Shown piece after piece: positions 53,487-62,988 of a stretch of DNA of 64,000 nt. This DNA is from Xanthobacter sp. YC-JY1 (GTDB taxonomy: Bacteria > Pseudomonadota > Alphaproteobacteria > Rhizobiales > Xanthobacteraceae), in the NCBI RefSeq assembly GCF_021730305.1, contig NZ_CP032674.1, positions 1,535,001 through 1,599,000 on the forward strand. Direction: 5' to 3'. Each line of letters starts with the position of its first letter. Position 1 is the stretch's first letter. Position numbers and translations under genes: made by a program. The notes beneath the pieces are model-generated. The model did no database searches, was not told the DNA's origin, and saw only the letters and a list, made by a program, of their open reading frames with translations.

Positions 53487-54554
53487 TCAGGTCTCCTGAA
53501 TGGCGCTGAGCAGCCACGGGCCGGCGCCGAACGGGCCGCGTTCGCGCACGAAGGTCCAGATTTCCGTCGTCTCGCCCACGGCGTCGGAGCCGGAGGTGAC
53601 GCGGCCGGTGGTGCGGTCCACCATCTGGTCGCGGATGGCGTAGCGCAGGGCAACGGTCACGTAATCGCGCATGCCCTCGCGCCAGGCTTCGGCCACGTCG
53701 CCCTGCAGCAGCTTCACGTCGGAGACCTGATTGCGCAGGCCCTTCTCCGCATTGTCGCGCAGCTCGTCGCCGAGGAAGCCAAACATTTCCGGCGTGGTGT
53801 TCGCCTTCAGCTCGCCCTGGTCCTCGCGGGAGAAGGCGGTCTGGATGGTGGAAAGCAGGCGCTCGAACGTGTCGAGGTCCGCCGGCAGCACGCCGATCTC
53901 GTCCGTCTTGCCGCCACGGGCCGGGGACGCGGAGGGCTGGGGCGGAACCGGGCCACCGGCCATTCCGGCGCCCATTCCACCGCCGACACCATAGCCGGAC
54001 ATCGGGCCGCTGTTCATCGGAGCGCCGGGGTTGGGCCCGCCGGGGGTGGGACCACCGGGCATCGGCCCGCCCGACATGGAGCGGCCGTAGCCGGCGGCGG
54101 CCGGGGTCGGGTTGCGGCTGCGCAGGAAGCGCATCACCAGGAAGATGACGCCGGCGATGAGGGCCACCTGCAGCAGCAGGCCGAGCATGCCCGCCATGCC
54201 GCCGAGGCCGCCGCCGAACAGCATGCCCACGAGGCCGCCGATGAGTAGGCCGCGCATCAGCGCGCCGCCGAAGCCGCTGCCGAACATGGAGGGGCGCGCC
54301 GCCGTCTGCGGCCGGGCGGCGGGATTGGTCGCCTGCGGGCCGGGCTGGGGCGTGGTGGAGCGCTGGATAGGCGCCGCGGTGCTCGGGGCGGTCTGGGTCG
54401 GGGCCGGCGACTGGAAGGTCCGGGTGCCCCGGCTGCCGAAGGAGCCGCCCTGCCGCGCGTCGGCCTGATCGGCGACGACGAGGCTCAGCGCCATCGCGAC
54501 GGCGATGGCCGCAATCCCGGAAACCTTGCGCGAACCCTTGCTAAATCTAGACAT
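53487..54554 (-). CDS. Tim44-like domain protein
   Basis: A 355-residue envelope protein from ATG 54554. An N-terminal hydrophobic signal (about 12-33) is followed by a Pro/Thr-rich region, a Gly-rich membrane stretch (about 95-145, [18 protein letters not shown] then [19 protein letters not shown]), a Gly/Pro/Met repeat linker, and a C-terminal Tim44-like fold (about 220-355, [18 protein letters not shown] and EIWTFVRER). Bacterial Tim44 homologues are membrane-linked proteins of unclear function. The gene is divergent from the secreted hypothetical gene at 54786. Confidence 0.88.
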   Translation of the reverse strand: MSRFSKGSRKVSGIAAIAVAMALSLVVADQADARQGGSFGSRGTRTFQSPAPTQTAPSTAAPIQRSTTPQPGPQATNPAARPQTAARPSMFGSGFGGALMRGLLIGGLVGMLFGGGLGGMAGMLGLLLQVALIAGVIFLVMRFLRSRNPTPAAAGYGRSMSGGPMPGGPTPGGPNPGAPMNSGPMSGYGVGGGMGAGMAGGPVPPQPSASPARGGKTDEIGVLPADLDTFERLLSTIQTAFSREDQGELKANTTPEMFGFLGDELRDNAEKGLRNQVSDVKLLQGDVAEAWREGMRDYVTVALRYAIRDQMVDRTTGRVTSGSDAVGETTEIWTFVRERGPFGAGPWLLSAIQET

Positions 54555-54785
54555 CTGTCCTCGATCCTCCCGCGCGGCGACTTCCGCACCGCTGCGCATT
54601 CCCTCGGACATATGGGAGGCTCGGAGCGTTTTGCGAGGGGCGGCCGCGCGATAATTTCCCTTACGTCATGTGCGCCACCCTGGCACCGGGACAACGGTGC
54701 CGTGGGGAGAGGTCGCGCTTTCCCGCCGGTGGATCGCACTGCTAAGGTCCGCCCGCCCCCGGACGACCGAGTTGCGGAGATCGTG

Positions 54786-55829
54786 ATGCCTGCCTTGGAG
54801 ATGCCTGCCTTCGAAACGCGCGTCTCGCGCCCCGGCGCCCGTCACAGCCTCGCCGCCCTCTTCGCCGTCCCGCTCCTGGCCGGCGCCCTCCTCGCCGCTT
54901 TTCCCGCGAAGGCGGAGCCGCTGGGGGTCACGGTGCGCAACGAGAGCGTCAACGCCACCTGCGCCGAGACCGACAACGTGACGCTTAAGCTGGTGTCGGA
55001 CAAGGTGCAGAAGTTCAACATCAGCGTGCGCCACCCCGCTTATCTCGGCATGCTGCTGGTGGACAACACCGATCCCGACTGGGAAACCTGCGACATGTCC
55101 GGCGATCCGGTGGTGCCGGCCGATGCCAAGGCCCCGCAGCCGCCCACCGCCGCGCCCAAGCGCATCACCATCTTCGAGACGCCGGACATGTGGCTGACCG
55201 GCTTCGTCTTCCCCACCTTCTGGCGGGCGGCGACCGTGCCCTTCCGCATCGGCGGAGACGTGACGCAGGGCCTCCACATGGTGCAGCTCTGGGTGCGCGC
55301 CGAGGGCAAGGCCGAGGAGGTGCTGGTGGTCTACCCGCCGGACGGCTACTGGCGCGCGCGGCCCATGTCGCCGGCCCACATGCGCGACACCGCCTATGGC
55401 TCGTCTTTCCTCGTCGGCCCGGTGGAGCAGGCCGAGCGGCCCATCGTGCGGCTGAAGGAAGTGGATTTCGCCCCGCAGACCCGCACCTTCACGCTGCATT
55501 TCGCCGCCGGGGGCAAGGCGCGGATGCAGGTGGTGAAGGCGGGGTCGGATGAAGTGCGCCTGGAGGTCCAGCTCGACGGCACCCCGCCCGGCACCTTCGC
55601 CGCTTTGCGCTCCATGTATGTGACGGAGGGGAATGCGGATGTCGCCCGCGTCGCGTGGCGCAGCCTTGGCAGCGGCAAGGGCGGCGCCGGCGGCATCATG
55701 GGCGAGGCGCCGGTGCTCTCCTTCGCCGATGCGCAGAACGCCTCCATGCTGTGGGCCGGCCGCCTCGTGCCCTCGCGTCACAACACCAGCGCACCGGATT
55801 TCATCTTCGACGGCTTCCAGGGACGCTGA
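54786..55829 (+). CDS. Secreted hypothetical protein
   Basis: A 347-residue protein from ATG 54786. A signal peptide (about 20-45, SLAALFAVPLLAGALLAAFPAKA) is followed by EPLGVTVRNESVNATC and a chain rich in predicted beta strands, with two cysteines in the first mature 70 residues. I do not recognise the family. The frame is open upstream but the earlier codons are unlikely. Its neighbours, Tim44-like and GGDEF genes, give no clear functional hint. Confidence 0.72.
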   Translation: MPALEMPAFETRVSRPGARHSLAALFAVPLLAGALLAAFPAKAEPLGVTVRNESVNATCAETDNVTLKLVSDKVQKFNISVRHPAYLGMLLVDNTDPDWETCDMSGDPVVPADAKAPQPPTAAPKRITIFETPDMWLTGFVFPTFWRAATVPFRIGGDVTQGLHMVQLWVRAEGKAEEVLVVYPPDGYWRARPMSPAHMRDTAYGSSFLVGPVEQAERPIVRLKEVDFAPQTRTFTLHFAAGGKARMQVVKAGSDEVRLEVQLDGTPPGTFAALRSMYVTEGNADVARVAWRSLGSGKGGAGGIMGEAPVLSFADAQNASMLWAGRLVPSRHNTSAPDFIFDGFQGR

Positions 55830-55860
55830 AACGACCTTATGATACCGTCGTTTGTTGCAT
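55829..55860 (+). terminator. Possible weak terminator
   Basis: AAACGAC (55829-55835) pairs with GTCGTTT (55847-55853) across an 11-base loop, followed by a T-rich stretch (GTTGCATTTT). It directly overlaps the stop of the preceding gene. The stem is short, so this is tentative. Confidence 0.4.
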
Positions 55861-56014
55861 TTTGCGATTCATGCGAAAACCATGATCCGCGATGCACCTT
55901 GAATGGCATGGCGGCTCACGCGTAAGTCGTGTTTGCGGCGAAGACGGGAGGGTTCTCCGCCGCAATCCAGCGTGCCGGTCCCGACAGGGAGCGGCCGGCC
56001 CTCATCAAGGTGAG

Positions 56015-58030
56015 ATGCGCCCGTACACCATGCAGCCCGTGGGCCCGCCGACGGTGAAGCCGCCGGTTCCCCCGGCCCCGGACAGCCCCACCGGAATGGA
56101 CGCGCCCGCGTTCGCGCCGCCGGGGCCGCCTGCGCCGCGCGGGTCCGCCGCCGATCTCGTCACCGACCTCACCCTCTTCGCCCTGTTCTATGGCGGCCTG
56201 CTCATCGCCTTCACCGAGATGGGCCGCCGGCTCGGGGTCTATCCGGCGGTGTGGCCCACCGACGCGCTGGCGGTGGGTGTCTATTTCCTCATGTTCCGGG
56301 ATGCGGTGGGGCGGCTCTCCGCCGTCGTCGCCCTCGTCTCCATCGTCGTCCATCTGGTGGCGTTCGGGCATGACGTCGGCACGGCGCTGGCCGCCGGCTG
56401 CGCCAATGCGCTGACCTTCGCCCTGGTGGGCTGGGGCTGCGTGCGCGCGGGCATGGAGCGGGGGGCGCTGCGCAGCGTGCCCATGGTGGTCAGCCTCGGC
56501 GTGGTCGCGGTGGCCGGCACACTGCCGGGCGCCATCATCACCGCCTTCGTCCAGTTCATCGACACCAATGGCGCGTTCGGGCCGCTGCTGCTGCGCTGGT
56601 GGATTCCCGAAATGGCGAGCGTGGTGCTGCTGCTGCCGCCCTTCCTGCTGTGGCACGGGCGCGCGGAAGACGTGGGCCTGCGCGGCAGCGAGGGCCGCCG
56701 CCCGAAATTCTCCCGCGAGGAGGAGCTGGCCTTCGCCAGCCTCACGCTGGCCGCGTCGCTGGTGGCGAGCGCCTATTATCGCGAGCCGCTGCTGCGCGAC
56801 CTCGGCGGCGCCATCCTCCTGTGGTTCGCCTTCCGCCTCGGCCTGTTCGCCACGGCGGTGGCCTCCAGCGCCTATGCGCTGGCCGTGCTGGGGCTGGGCA
56901 TGGCCCAGGTCTGGCCGCAGCCGCTGCTTCTGACCGATCTCGTTGCCACCATGCTGCGCCTTCAGGCGCGGCTCGTGCTCGTCATGCTGCCGGCGCTGCT
57001 GATCGCCGCCATCATGGCCCAGCGCAGCCGCCAGCAGCGCGAGGTGCAGGAAGACCGCCGCCGCCTCGCTTATGCTCTGGAAGGCGCCAATGACGGCATC
57101 TGGGACTGGCACTTGCCGTCCGACGCCGTGTTCTTCAGCGCCCGCGCCCACCGGATGCTCGGCCTCGACCCCGACCACGCGAAGAAGCGGCTGACGGACT
57201 ATGGCGAGGTGGTCCATCCCGAGGACCTGCCCGCCGTCGCCAAGTCGCTGAAGGACCATGCCGAGGGCCGGCACCTGCTGTTCCAGGCGGAGATGCGGGC
57301 GCGGCATCGCAACGGCAGCTGGCTGTGGGTGCTGGTGCGCGGCAAGATCGTCGAGCGCGATCCGGTGGGCCGGCCGACCCGGGCGGTGGGCACCGTCACC
57401 GACATTTCCCAGCGCAAGCATCTGGAAGCCGCGCTGGAGCACGCCGCCTCCCACGATCCGCTCACCGGCCTGTCCAACCGCGCCGGTTTCGACCGGGCGC
57501 TGGAGCAGGCGCGCCGCCGCCTCGTGCGCGACGGCGCGCTGTTCGCGGTGGTGCTTATCGACATCGATTATTTCAAGTCGGTCAACGACCAGCACGGCCA
57601 CATGGCCGGCGACCTGCTGCTGACCACCGCGGCGCGGCGGCTGCAATCGGCCATCCGCGCCGGCGACCTCGTGGCCCGCTATGGCGGCGACGAGTTCGCC
57701 ATCATCGCCGCCGGCAAGAGCCGGGAGGAATTCGCCGCCATGGCGGACCGCCTGCACAAGCACCTGTCGCGGCCGGTGGAGGTGGAGGGGCTGGTGCTGC
57801 CGTCCTCCTTCTCCCTCGGCATGGCGGTGGCTGATGACCGCACGCTGGATGCCGCCGCCCTCATCGCCGAGGCCGACGCGGCGCTCTATGCGGCCAAGGA
57901 TGCCGGCCGCGGCACCTGGCGCGCGGTGGGCATCGCCGCCCGCACCGCCGAGGAAGCCGCCCACGAGACCCCGCGCCGCCAGATGCTCCCGCATTCCGGC
58001 CTGCGCGCCGATCGCCGCCCGCCGCAATAG
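56015..58030 (+). CDS. Membrane-bound diguanylate cyclase (MASE1-like, PAS, GGDEF)
   Basis: A 671-residue sensor enzyme that makes c-di-GMP. A Pro-rich N-terminus is followed by an eight-helix MASE1-like membrane sensor (about 55-340), a PAS domain (about 355-475, LEGANDGIWDWHLPSDAVFF) and a GGDEF domain (about 495-645). The intact catalytic GGDEF is at 557-561, and the inhibitory I-site RAGD lies at 548-551, five residues upstream, so product inhibition is expected. The ATG at 56015 follows AAGGTGAG and is preferred over 55892. There is no EAL domain. Confidence 0.92.
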   Translation: MRPYTMQPVGPPTVKPPVPPAPDSPTGMDAPAFAPPGPPAPRGSAADLVTDLTLFALFYGGLLIAFTEMGRRLGVYPAVWPTDALAVGVYFLMFRDAVGRLSAVVALVSIVVHLVAFGHDVGTALAAGCANALTFALVGWGCVRAGMERGALRSVPMVVSLGVVAVAGTLPGAIITAFVQFIDTNGAFGPLLLRWWIPEMASVVLLLPPFLLWHGRAEDVGLRGSEGRRPKFSREEELAFASLTLAASLVASAYYREPLLRDLGGAILLWFAFRLGLFATAVASSAYALAVLGLGMAQVWPQPLLLTDLVATMLRLQARLVLVMLPALLIAAIMAQRSRQQREVQEDRRRLAYALEGANDGIWDWHLPSDAVFFSARAHRMLGLDPDHAKKRLTDYGEVVHPEDLPAVAKSLKDHAEGRHLLFQAEMRARHRNGSWLWVLVRGKIVERDPVGRPTRAVGTVTDISQRKHLEAALEHAASHDPLTGLSNRAGFDRALEQARRRLVRDGALFAVVLIDIDYFKSVNDQHGHMAGDLLLTTAARRLQSAIRAGDLVARYGGDEFAIIAAGKSREEFAAMADRLHKHLSRPVEVEGLVLPSSFSLGMAVADDRTLDAAALIAEADAALYAAKDAGRGTWRAVGIAARTAEEAAHETPRRQMLPHSGLRADRRPPQ

Positions 58031-58047
58031 CGGGCGGCGTCCCGCGC

Positions 58048-59838
58048 TCACCCGAGGGCGTGCACGGCCTCCGCCTCCAGCACGCCGCCGGCGCCGCCAT
58101 TGACGACCTCTTCCAGCCCCTTGGCTTCCACCGCGAGATTCTCCGCGAAGAAGCGCGCCACCGTGATGCGGGCGGCCAGGCGGGGATCGGTGGCGCCGGC
58201 CGCGCGCTCGGCATAGGCGGCGAGGGCGGTCCGGGCGAGGAAGGCGCCGCCGGCCGCGCGGGCATAGAGCCGCAGATAGGGGGTGGCGGTGGCCAGCGCC
58301 TTGGCCGGCTCGTCGGCCACGCGGTCCAGCATCACCCGCGTCGCGCGGCCCAGCGCGTCCACGGCCTCGGCGAGGCGCGGGCCGGCATGGCCGAAGTCGG
58401 GCGCGTTGAGGGCCGAGACCTCTTCCGCCGTTTCGCGATAATCGGCGATCAGCGCGTTCACCACATCGCCGCCCTCCTGGGGCAGCTTGCGGGTGACGAG
58501 GTCGATGGCCTGGATGCCGTTGGTGCCTTCATAGATGGCGAAGATGCGGGCATCGCGCAGGTGCTGGGCGGCGCCCGTCTCCTCCACATAGCCCATGCCG
58601 CCGTGCACCTGGATGCCCAGCGACGACACCTCGATGCCGGCATCGCTGGAGAAGGCCTTGGCCACCGGGGTCAGCAGGCTCGCCTCGGCCAAAGCGGCGG
58701 CGCGGGCGATGGGGTCGGGCAAGAGGCGCGAGCGGTCGAGCGCGTCGGCGGTCTTCAGGCAGAGCGCGCGGGCGGCGTCGGTCTCGGCGCGCATGGTGAG
58801 CAGCATGCGCTTCACGTCCGGATGGGCGATGATGGGGGCGGAGCCCTCCACCCCCGCCGCCTTGCCCTGCTTGCGATCCCTCGCAAAGGCGAAGGCGCGC
58901 TGGGTGGCGCGCTCGGCCACCGCCACGCCCTGCACGCCGACGGCGAGGCGGGCGTTGTTCATCATGGTGAACATGCAGGCGAGGCCGCGGTTTTCCTCGC
59001 CCACGAGATAGCCGATGGCGCCCTCGCCCTTCTCGCCGAAGGTCATGGTGCAGGTGGGCGAGCCGTGCAGGCCCAGCTTGTGCTCGATGCCGGCGCAGAC
59101 CGCATCGTTGCGCGCGCCGAGGCTGCCGTCCGCATTCACCAGGAATTTCGGCACCACGAACAGCGAGATGCCCTTGGTGCCGGCCGGCGCGTCCGGCAGG
59201 CGGGCGAGCACGAGGTGGACGATGTTCTCGGCGATGTCGTGCTCGCCATAGGTGATGAAGATCTTGGTGCCGAAAATGCGGTAGGTGCCGTCCGCCTGCT
59301 TCACCGCCTTGCTGCGCAGGGCGGCAAGGTCCGAGCCCGCCTGCGGCTCGGTGAGGTTCATGGTGCCGGTCCAGGTGCCGGACACCAGCTTAGGCAGGAA
59401 GATGTGCTGCAGCTCGGCCGAGCCGTGGGCGGTCAGCGCTTCGATGGCGCCGAGGGTGAGCACCCCGCAGATGCCGAAGGCGGGGGAGGCGGCATTCCAG
59501 AATTCGGTGAGCGCCGAGGTGACGGAGGTGGGCAGGTTCTGGCCGCCGAACTCCTCCTCCGCCGCGACGCCGCTCCAGCCGGCCTCGCTCCACGCCTCAT
59601 AGGCGGCGCGCATGCCCTCCGGCGTCGTCACGGCGCCATCCTTGAGGGTGCAGCCCTGCTTGTCCGCCACGCGGTCGAAGGGGGCGATGACGGAGCCGGC
59701 GAACTTGCCGGCCTCGTCCAGCACGGCGTCCACCACGTCGAAGGAGAGGTCGACGAGGCCCTGGGCCATCAGGCTGGGAAGCGAGGTGGACGTCTTGAGG
59801 AAATAGGAGACCTCTTCCACCGGCGCGCGATAGCTCAC
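58048..59838 (-). CDS. Acyl-CoA dehydrogenase, DmdC-like with C-terminal extension
   Basis: FAD-dependent dehydrogenase of 596 residues, starting at GTG 59838 after AGGGAGGG. MNLTEPQAGSDLAALRSKA and MGYVEETGAAQHLRDARI are acyl-CoA dehydrogenase hallmarks, and the catalytic Glu lies in AIYEGTNGIQAIDL. A C-terminal domain (about 470-590) gives the long architecture of 3-methylmercaptopropionyl-CoA dehydrogenase (DmdC)-type enzymes. The true substrate may be another short or branched acyl-CoA. It seems monocistronic and divergent from the Sua5/TsaC gene. Confidence 0.92.
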   Translation of the reverse strand: MSYRAPVEEVSYFLKTSTSLPSLMAQGLVDLSFDVVDAVLDEAGKFAGSVIAPFDRVADKQGCTLKDGAVTTPEGMRAAYEAWSEAGWSGVAAEEEFGGQNLPTSVTSALTEFWNAASPAFGICGVLTLGAIEALTAHGSAELQHIFLPKLVSGTWTGTMNLTEPQAGSDLAALRSKAVKQADGTYRIFGTKIFITYGEHDIAENIVHLVLARLPDAPAGTKGISLFVVPKFLVNADGSLGARNDAVCAGIEHKLGLHGSPTCTMTFGEKGEGAIGYLVGEENRGLACMFTMMNNARLAVGVQGVAVAERATQRAFAFARDRKQGKAAGVEGSAPIIAHPDVKRMLLTMRAETDAARALCLKTADALDRSRLLPDPIARAAALAEASLLTPVAKAFSSDAGIEVSSLGIQVHGGMGYVEETGAAQHLRDARIFAIYEGTNGIQAIDLVTRKLPQEGGDVVNALIADYRETAEEVSALNAPDFGHAGPRLAEAVDALGRATRVMLDRVADEPAKALATATPYLRLYARAAGGAFLARTALAAYAERAAGATDPRLAARITVARFFAENLAVEAKGLEEVVNGGAGGVLEAEAVHALG

Positions 59839-59991
59839 TGGACCCTCCCTTAAGGTTTGGGACGCCGGCTTGACCGCTCCGGGCGGGCACGCTCTAAGCA
59901 CGGCGATTGCCGGTCTCCCACATCGCGGCGCCGGCCTCCTACGTCAAGAGGCGCGCCCTGACCCATTGGTCGGGGGGCGCGGGTTCCAGCC

Positions 59992-61014
59992 ATGGCCGTG
60001 TCCGCTCCCGATCGCTCCACCCGGCTCCTCGACGCCCATGCGCCGGGCGCGGTGGAGGAGGCCGCGCGGCTGCTGGCGGCCGGCGGGCTGGTGGCCTTCC
60101 CGACCGAGACGGTCTACGGCCTCGGCGCCGATGCCGCGAATCCGGATGCGGTGGCCGCCCTCTATGCCGCCAAGGGCCGCCCGGCCTTCAACCCGCTCAT
60201 CGCCCACACCGCCGATGCCGCAGCCGCCCGTCGCCTCGGCCTCTTCAATGATGCGGCGGCGCTGCTTGCCGAGCGCTTCTGGCCGGGTCCGCTGACTTTG
60301 GTCGTGCCGTTTGCGGGAGGTGAGGGCGTGTGCGACCTCGCTCGCGCCGGGCTCGACACGGTGGGCCTGCGCGTGCCCGATGATCCCGATGCGCAGGCGC
60401 TGCTCGCGGCCTTCGGCGGCGCGGTGGTGGCGCCCAGCGCCAACCGCTCCGGCCATGTCTCCCCCACCGAGGCCGGCCATGTGATGGACGACCTCGCTGG
60501 CCGCATCGATGCGGTGCTGGATGGCGGGCTGACGCCCGTGGGGGTGGAATCGACCATCGTCGACTGCACCGGCGCCGATCCCGTGCTGCTGCGCCCCGGC
60601 GGGCTGGCGCGGGAGGAGATCGAGGCGGCGCTGGGCCGGCCCCTGCTGCTCCCCGTTTCCGAGAGCGATGCCGCGCCCTTGGCGCCCGGCCGTCTCGCCT
60701 CCCATTACGCGCCGCGCGCCGCGCTGCGGCTCGATGCCGACGCGGTGGCGCAAGGCGAGGCGCTGCTCACCTTCGCCGGCGCCCGCCCGCCCGGCAGCAC
60801 GGCGGCGGCTGTTGTCCTCGACCTGAGCCCCGCCGGCAGCCTCACCGAGGCGGCCGCCCGGCTCTATGGCGCCCTGCGCAGTCTCGATGCGGCGGGCGTT
60901 GACGCCATCGCCGTGGTTCCCCTGCCGCGGGAAGGTCTCGGCGAAGCCATCGCCGATCGCCTCGCCCGCGCCGCCGCACCCCGTCCCCCCTCCGATCGCG
61001 AGATGCCGCAATGA
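59992..61014 (+). CDS. L-threonylcarbamoyladenylate synthase (Sua5/TsaC type)
   Basis: Makes threonylcarbamoyl-AMP from threonine, bicarbonate and ATP for the t6A modification of tRNA. At 340 residues it is the long Sua5 form: a YrdC domain (about 15-205, GGLVAFPTETVYGLGADA, KGRPAFNPLIAH and SANRSGHVSPT) plus a C-terminal Sua5 domain (about 225-335, linker with SHYAPRAALRL). The start ATG at 59992 fits the family. Its stop overlaps the GNAT gene by four bases. Confidence 0.94.
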   Translation: MAVSAPDRSTRLLDAHAPGAVEEAARLLAAGGLVAFPTETVYGLGADAANPDAVAALYAAKGRPAFNPLIAHTADAAAARRLGLFNDAAALLAERFWPGPLTLVVPFAGGEGVCDLARAGLDTVGLRVPDDPDAQALLAAFGGAVVAPSANRSGHVSPTEAGHVMDDLAGRIDAVLDGGLTPVGVESTIVDCTGADPVLLRPGGLAREEIEAALGRPLLLPVSESDAAPLAPGRLASHYAPRAALRLDADAVAQGEALLTFAGARPPGSTAAAVVLDLSPAGSLTEAAARLYGALRSLDAAGVDAIAVVPLPREGLGEAIADRLARAAAPRPPSDREMPQ

Positions 61015-61463
61015 CCACCCAGACCCTCGACGTCGACGGCCTCACCATCGCCATCGGCCACGCCACCGACGCCGATACCGAGGCGCTGGCGGCGCTCTGG
61101 GAGCGGGCGGGGCTCACCCGTCCGTGGAACGATCCCCATGCGGACATCGCCCTGGCCCGGCGCGGGCCGCATTCCACCATCCTGGTGGCGCGGGAAGGCG
61201 GGCGCATTGCCGGTTCGGCCATGGTGGGCCACGACGGGCACCGGGGCTGGGTCTATTACCTCGCGGTGGAGCCGGACCTGCAGGGCCGTGGCCTCGGCCG
61301 GGCGCTGCTGCGCGCGGTGGAAGACTGGCTGCGTGCCCGCGCTATCCCGAAGCTGATGCTGCTCGTGCGCCCGGACAACGAGAAGGTCCGCGGCTTCTAT
61401 GCCGCCGAGGGCTATGTGGAGGAGCCGCGCATCGTCTTCTCCCGCCGCCTCGACGGGAATTGA
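61011..61463 (+). CDS. GNAT family acetyltransferase (YpeA-like)
   Basis: A 150-residue acetyl-CoA-dependent N-acetyltransferase. The acetyl-CoA loop is VEPDLQGRGLGRALLRAVE, and VRPDNEKVRGFYAAEGY is the typical C-terminal block. It resembles the YpeA group. Coupling to the Sua5/TsaC gene through an ATGA overlap suggests coexpression, not necessarily a shared function. Confidence 0.93.
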   Translation: MTTQTLDVDGLTIAIGHATDADTEALAALWERAGLTRPWNDPHADIALARRGPHSTILVAREGGRIAGSAMVGHDGHRGWVYYLAVEPDLQGRGLGRALLRAVEDWLRARAIPKLMLLVRPDNEKVRGFYAAEGYVEEPRIVFSRRLDGN

Positions 61464-61665
61464 GGGTTTCTAGCGGTTCTCGCTCAGACGCCGCGCGGGC
61501 TTTTAGGGCGCGCCTCCGGCCCACGCCGCACCCAAAGGGATGAGGCCATTGGGCCGTGCGGCGGCAATAGTCTTGATCCGGCGCAACATCCTCCCGGTGT
61601 CGCTGGAATATGGTATGGCACAAGAAAGAACGTAAAGATTGCGCCAAGGGAGGGCGTTCCGATCC

Positions 61666-62595
61666 ATGTCCACGCTGCTCGTCACCCATCCCGCTGGTCT
61701 CAGCCACGCAACGCCTGCCGGTCACCCCGAGCGCGCTGACCGGCTCCGCGTGCTGGATCGCATCTTCGAGCAGGAGAAGTTCTCGCACCTCGTGCGCGAT
61801 CTCGCGCCGCGCGGCGAGCGGGAGGACATCATCCGGGTGCATCCGGGCGACTTCGTGGACGCCATGGGCGAGGCCGTGCCGCAGGACGGGCTGGTGCGCA
61901 TCGATTCCGACACCATCCTCTCACCCGGCAGCTGGGAAGCCGCCCTGCGCGCGGTGGGCGGCGCCTGCTTCGCGGTGGATGAGGTGATGGAAGGCAAGGT
62001 CACCAACGCCTTCGTCGCCATGCGCCCGCCGGGCCATCATTGCGAGACGCGCAAGCCCATGGGCTTCTGCCTGATGAACCAGGTCGCCATCGCCGCGCGC
62101 CATGCGCAGGCGAAGTACGGGCTCCAGCGCGTCGCCATCGTGGATTTCGACGTCCATCACGGCAACGGCACGCAGGAGATCTTCTGGGCCGACGACAGCG
62201 TGCTCTACTGCTCCACCCACGAGATGCCGCTCTATCCCGGCACCGGGGCGCAGGGCGAGACGGGCGCGGTGAACACCATCGTCAACGCCCCGCTGCGCTC
62301 GGGCGACGACGGTGCGGTGTTCAAGGAGGCGATGGAGACGCGCATCCTGCCGCGCATCACCTCGTTCGCGCCGGACCTGATCCTGATCTCGGCCGGCTTC
62401 GACGCGCACGTGCGCGATCCGCTCGCATCGCTGCGTCTCGTGGACACCGATTTCGGCTGGATCACGCGCCGGCTGATGGAGATCGCCGACAAGAAGTGCG
62501 AGGGCCGCGTGGTCTCGCTGCTTGAAGGCGGCTACGACCTGGAAGGCCTCGCCACCTCCGCCGCCGCCCACGTCACCGCGCTGATGCACGGCTGA
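61666..62595 (+). CDS. Histone deacetylase-family amidohydrolase
   Basis: Zinc-dependent deacetylase of 309 residues from ATG 61666. RPPGHHCE (His124, His125), the metal motif VDFDVHHGNGTQEIF (Asp162, His164), and GFDAH (third metal ligand Asp) are all present, so it is likely active. Bacterial members deacetylate acetyl-lysine proteins, acetylpolyamines or act in acetoin use (AcuC). An AGGGAGGG ribosome site lies a little far upstream (about 12 bases). A hairpin terminator follows the stop. Confidence 0.93.
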   Translation: MSTLLVTHPAGLSHATPAGHPERADRLRVLDRIFEQEKFSHLVRDLAPRGEREDIIRVHPGDFVDAMGEAVPQDGLVRIDSDTILSPGSWEAALRAVGGACFAVDEVMEGKVTNAFVAMRPPGHHCETRKPMGFCLMNQVAIAARHAQAKYGLQRVAIVDFDVHHGNGTQEIFWADDSVLYCSTHEMPLYPGTGAQGETGAVNTIVNAPLRSGDDGAVFKEAMETRILPRITSFAPDLILISAGFDAHVRDPLASLRLVDTDFGWITRRLMEIADKKCEGRVVSLLEGGYDLEGLATSAAAHVTALMHG

Positions 62596-62681
62596 GGCGG
62601 GGCGAAGGCCGGGGAGCCCGGTTCGCGCGTTCGCCACAAAGCCCGCGCGGCGCTTGAGCGAAAACCACGCAAAAACCCGCG

Positions 62682-62711
62682 CGGCGCCGGTCATGGACCG
62701 GCGCCGTCGCT
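62682..62711. terminator. Terminator hairpin between convergent genes
   Basis: A perfect 11-bp stem, CGGCGCCGGTC (62682-62692) with GACCGGCGCCG (62696-62706), around loop ATG. TCGCTTTTA follows on the plus strand, and on the minus strand CGCGGGTTTTT follows. It can end both the deacetylase transcript and the sciP transcript. Confidence 0.78.
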
Positions 62712-62712
62712 T

Positions 62713-62988
62713 TTACTGCCGGTAGTGCTGGATGCGCGTGGTGCGCAGGCCGGGCAGGCCGTGGCGGTCGATGGAGGCCTGCCACGAGAGGAATTCGTCC
62801 ACGGTGAGGGTGTAGCGCTTGCAGGCTTCCTCAAGGGAGAGGAGCCCGCCGCGTACGGCTGCCACCACCTCCGCCTTGCGGCGGATGACCCAGCGCCGCG
62901 TATCCGGCGGCGGCAGGTCGGCGATGGTGAGGGGTCCCCCGTCCGGCCCGATCACATATTTGACCCTCGGCCGATAGGCATCGGTCAT
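62713..62988 (-). CDS. sciP: SciP, CtrA inhibitor (DUF1153)
   Basis: A 91-residue helix-turn-helix protein known in Caulobacter to bind CtrA and block activation of CtrA target genes in G1. KYVIGPDGGPLTIADLPPP and RRWVIRRKAEVVAAVRGGL, followed by SLEEACKRYTLTVDEFLSWQ, are the DUF1153 signature. The ATG at 62988 gives the standard N-terminus; an in-frame start at 63009 would add seven residues. It is alphaproteobacterial, which supports the taxonomic call. Confidence 0.93.
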   Translation of the reverse strand: MTDAYRPRVKYVIGPDGGPLTIADLPPPDTRRWVIRRKAEVVAAVRGGLLSLEEACKRYTLTVDEFLSWQASIDRHGLPGLRTTRIQHYRQ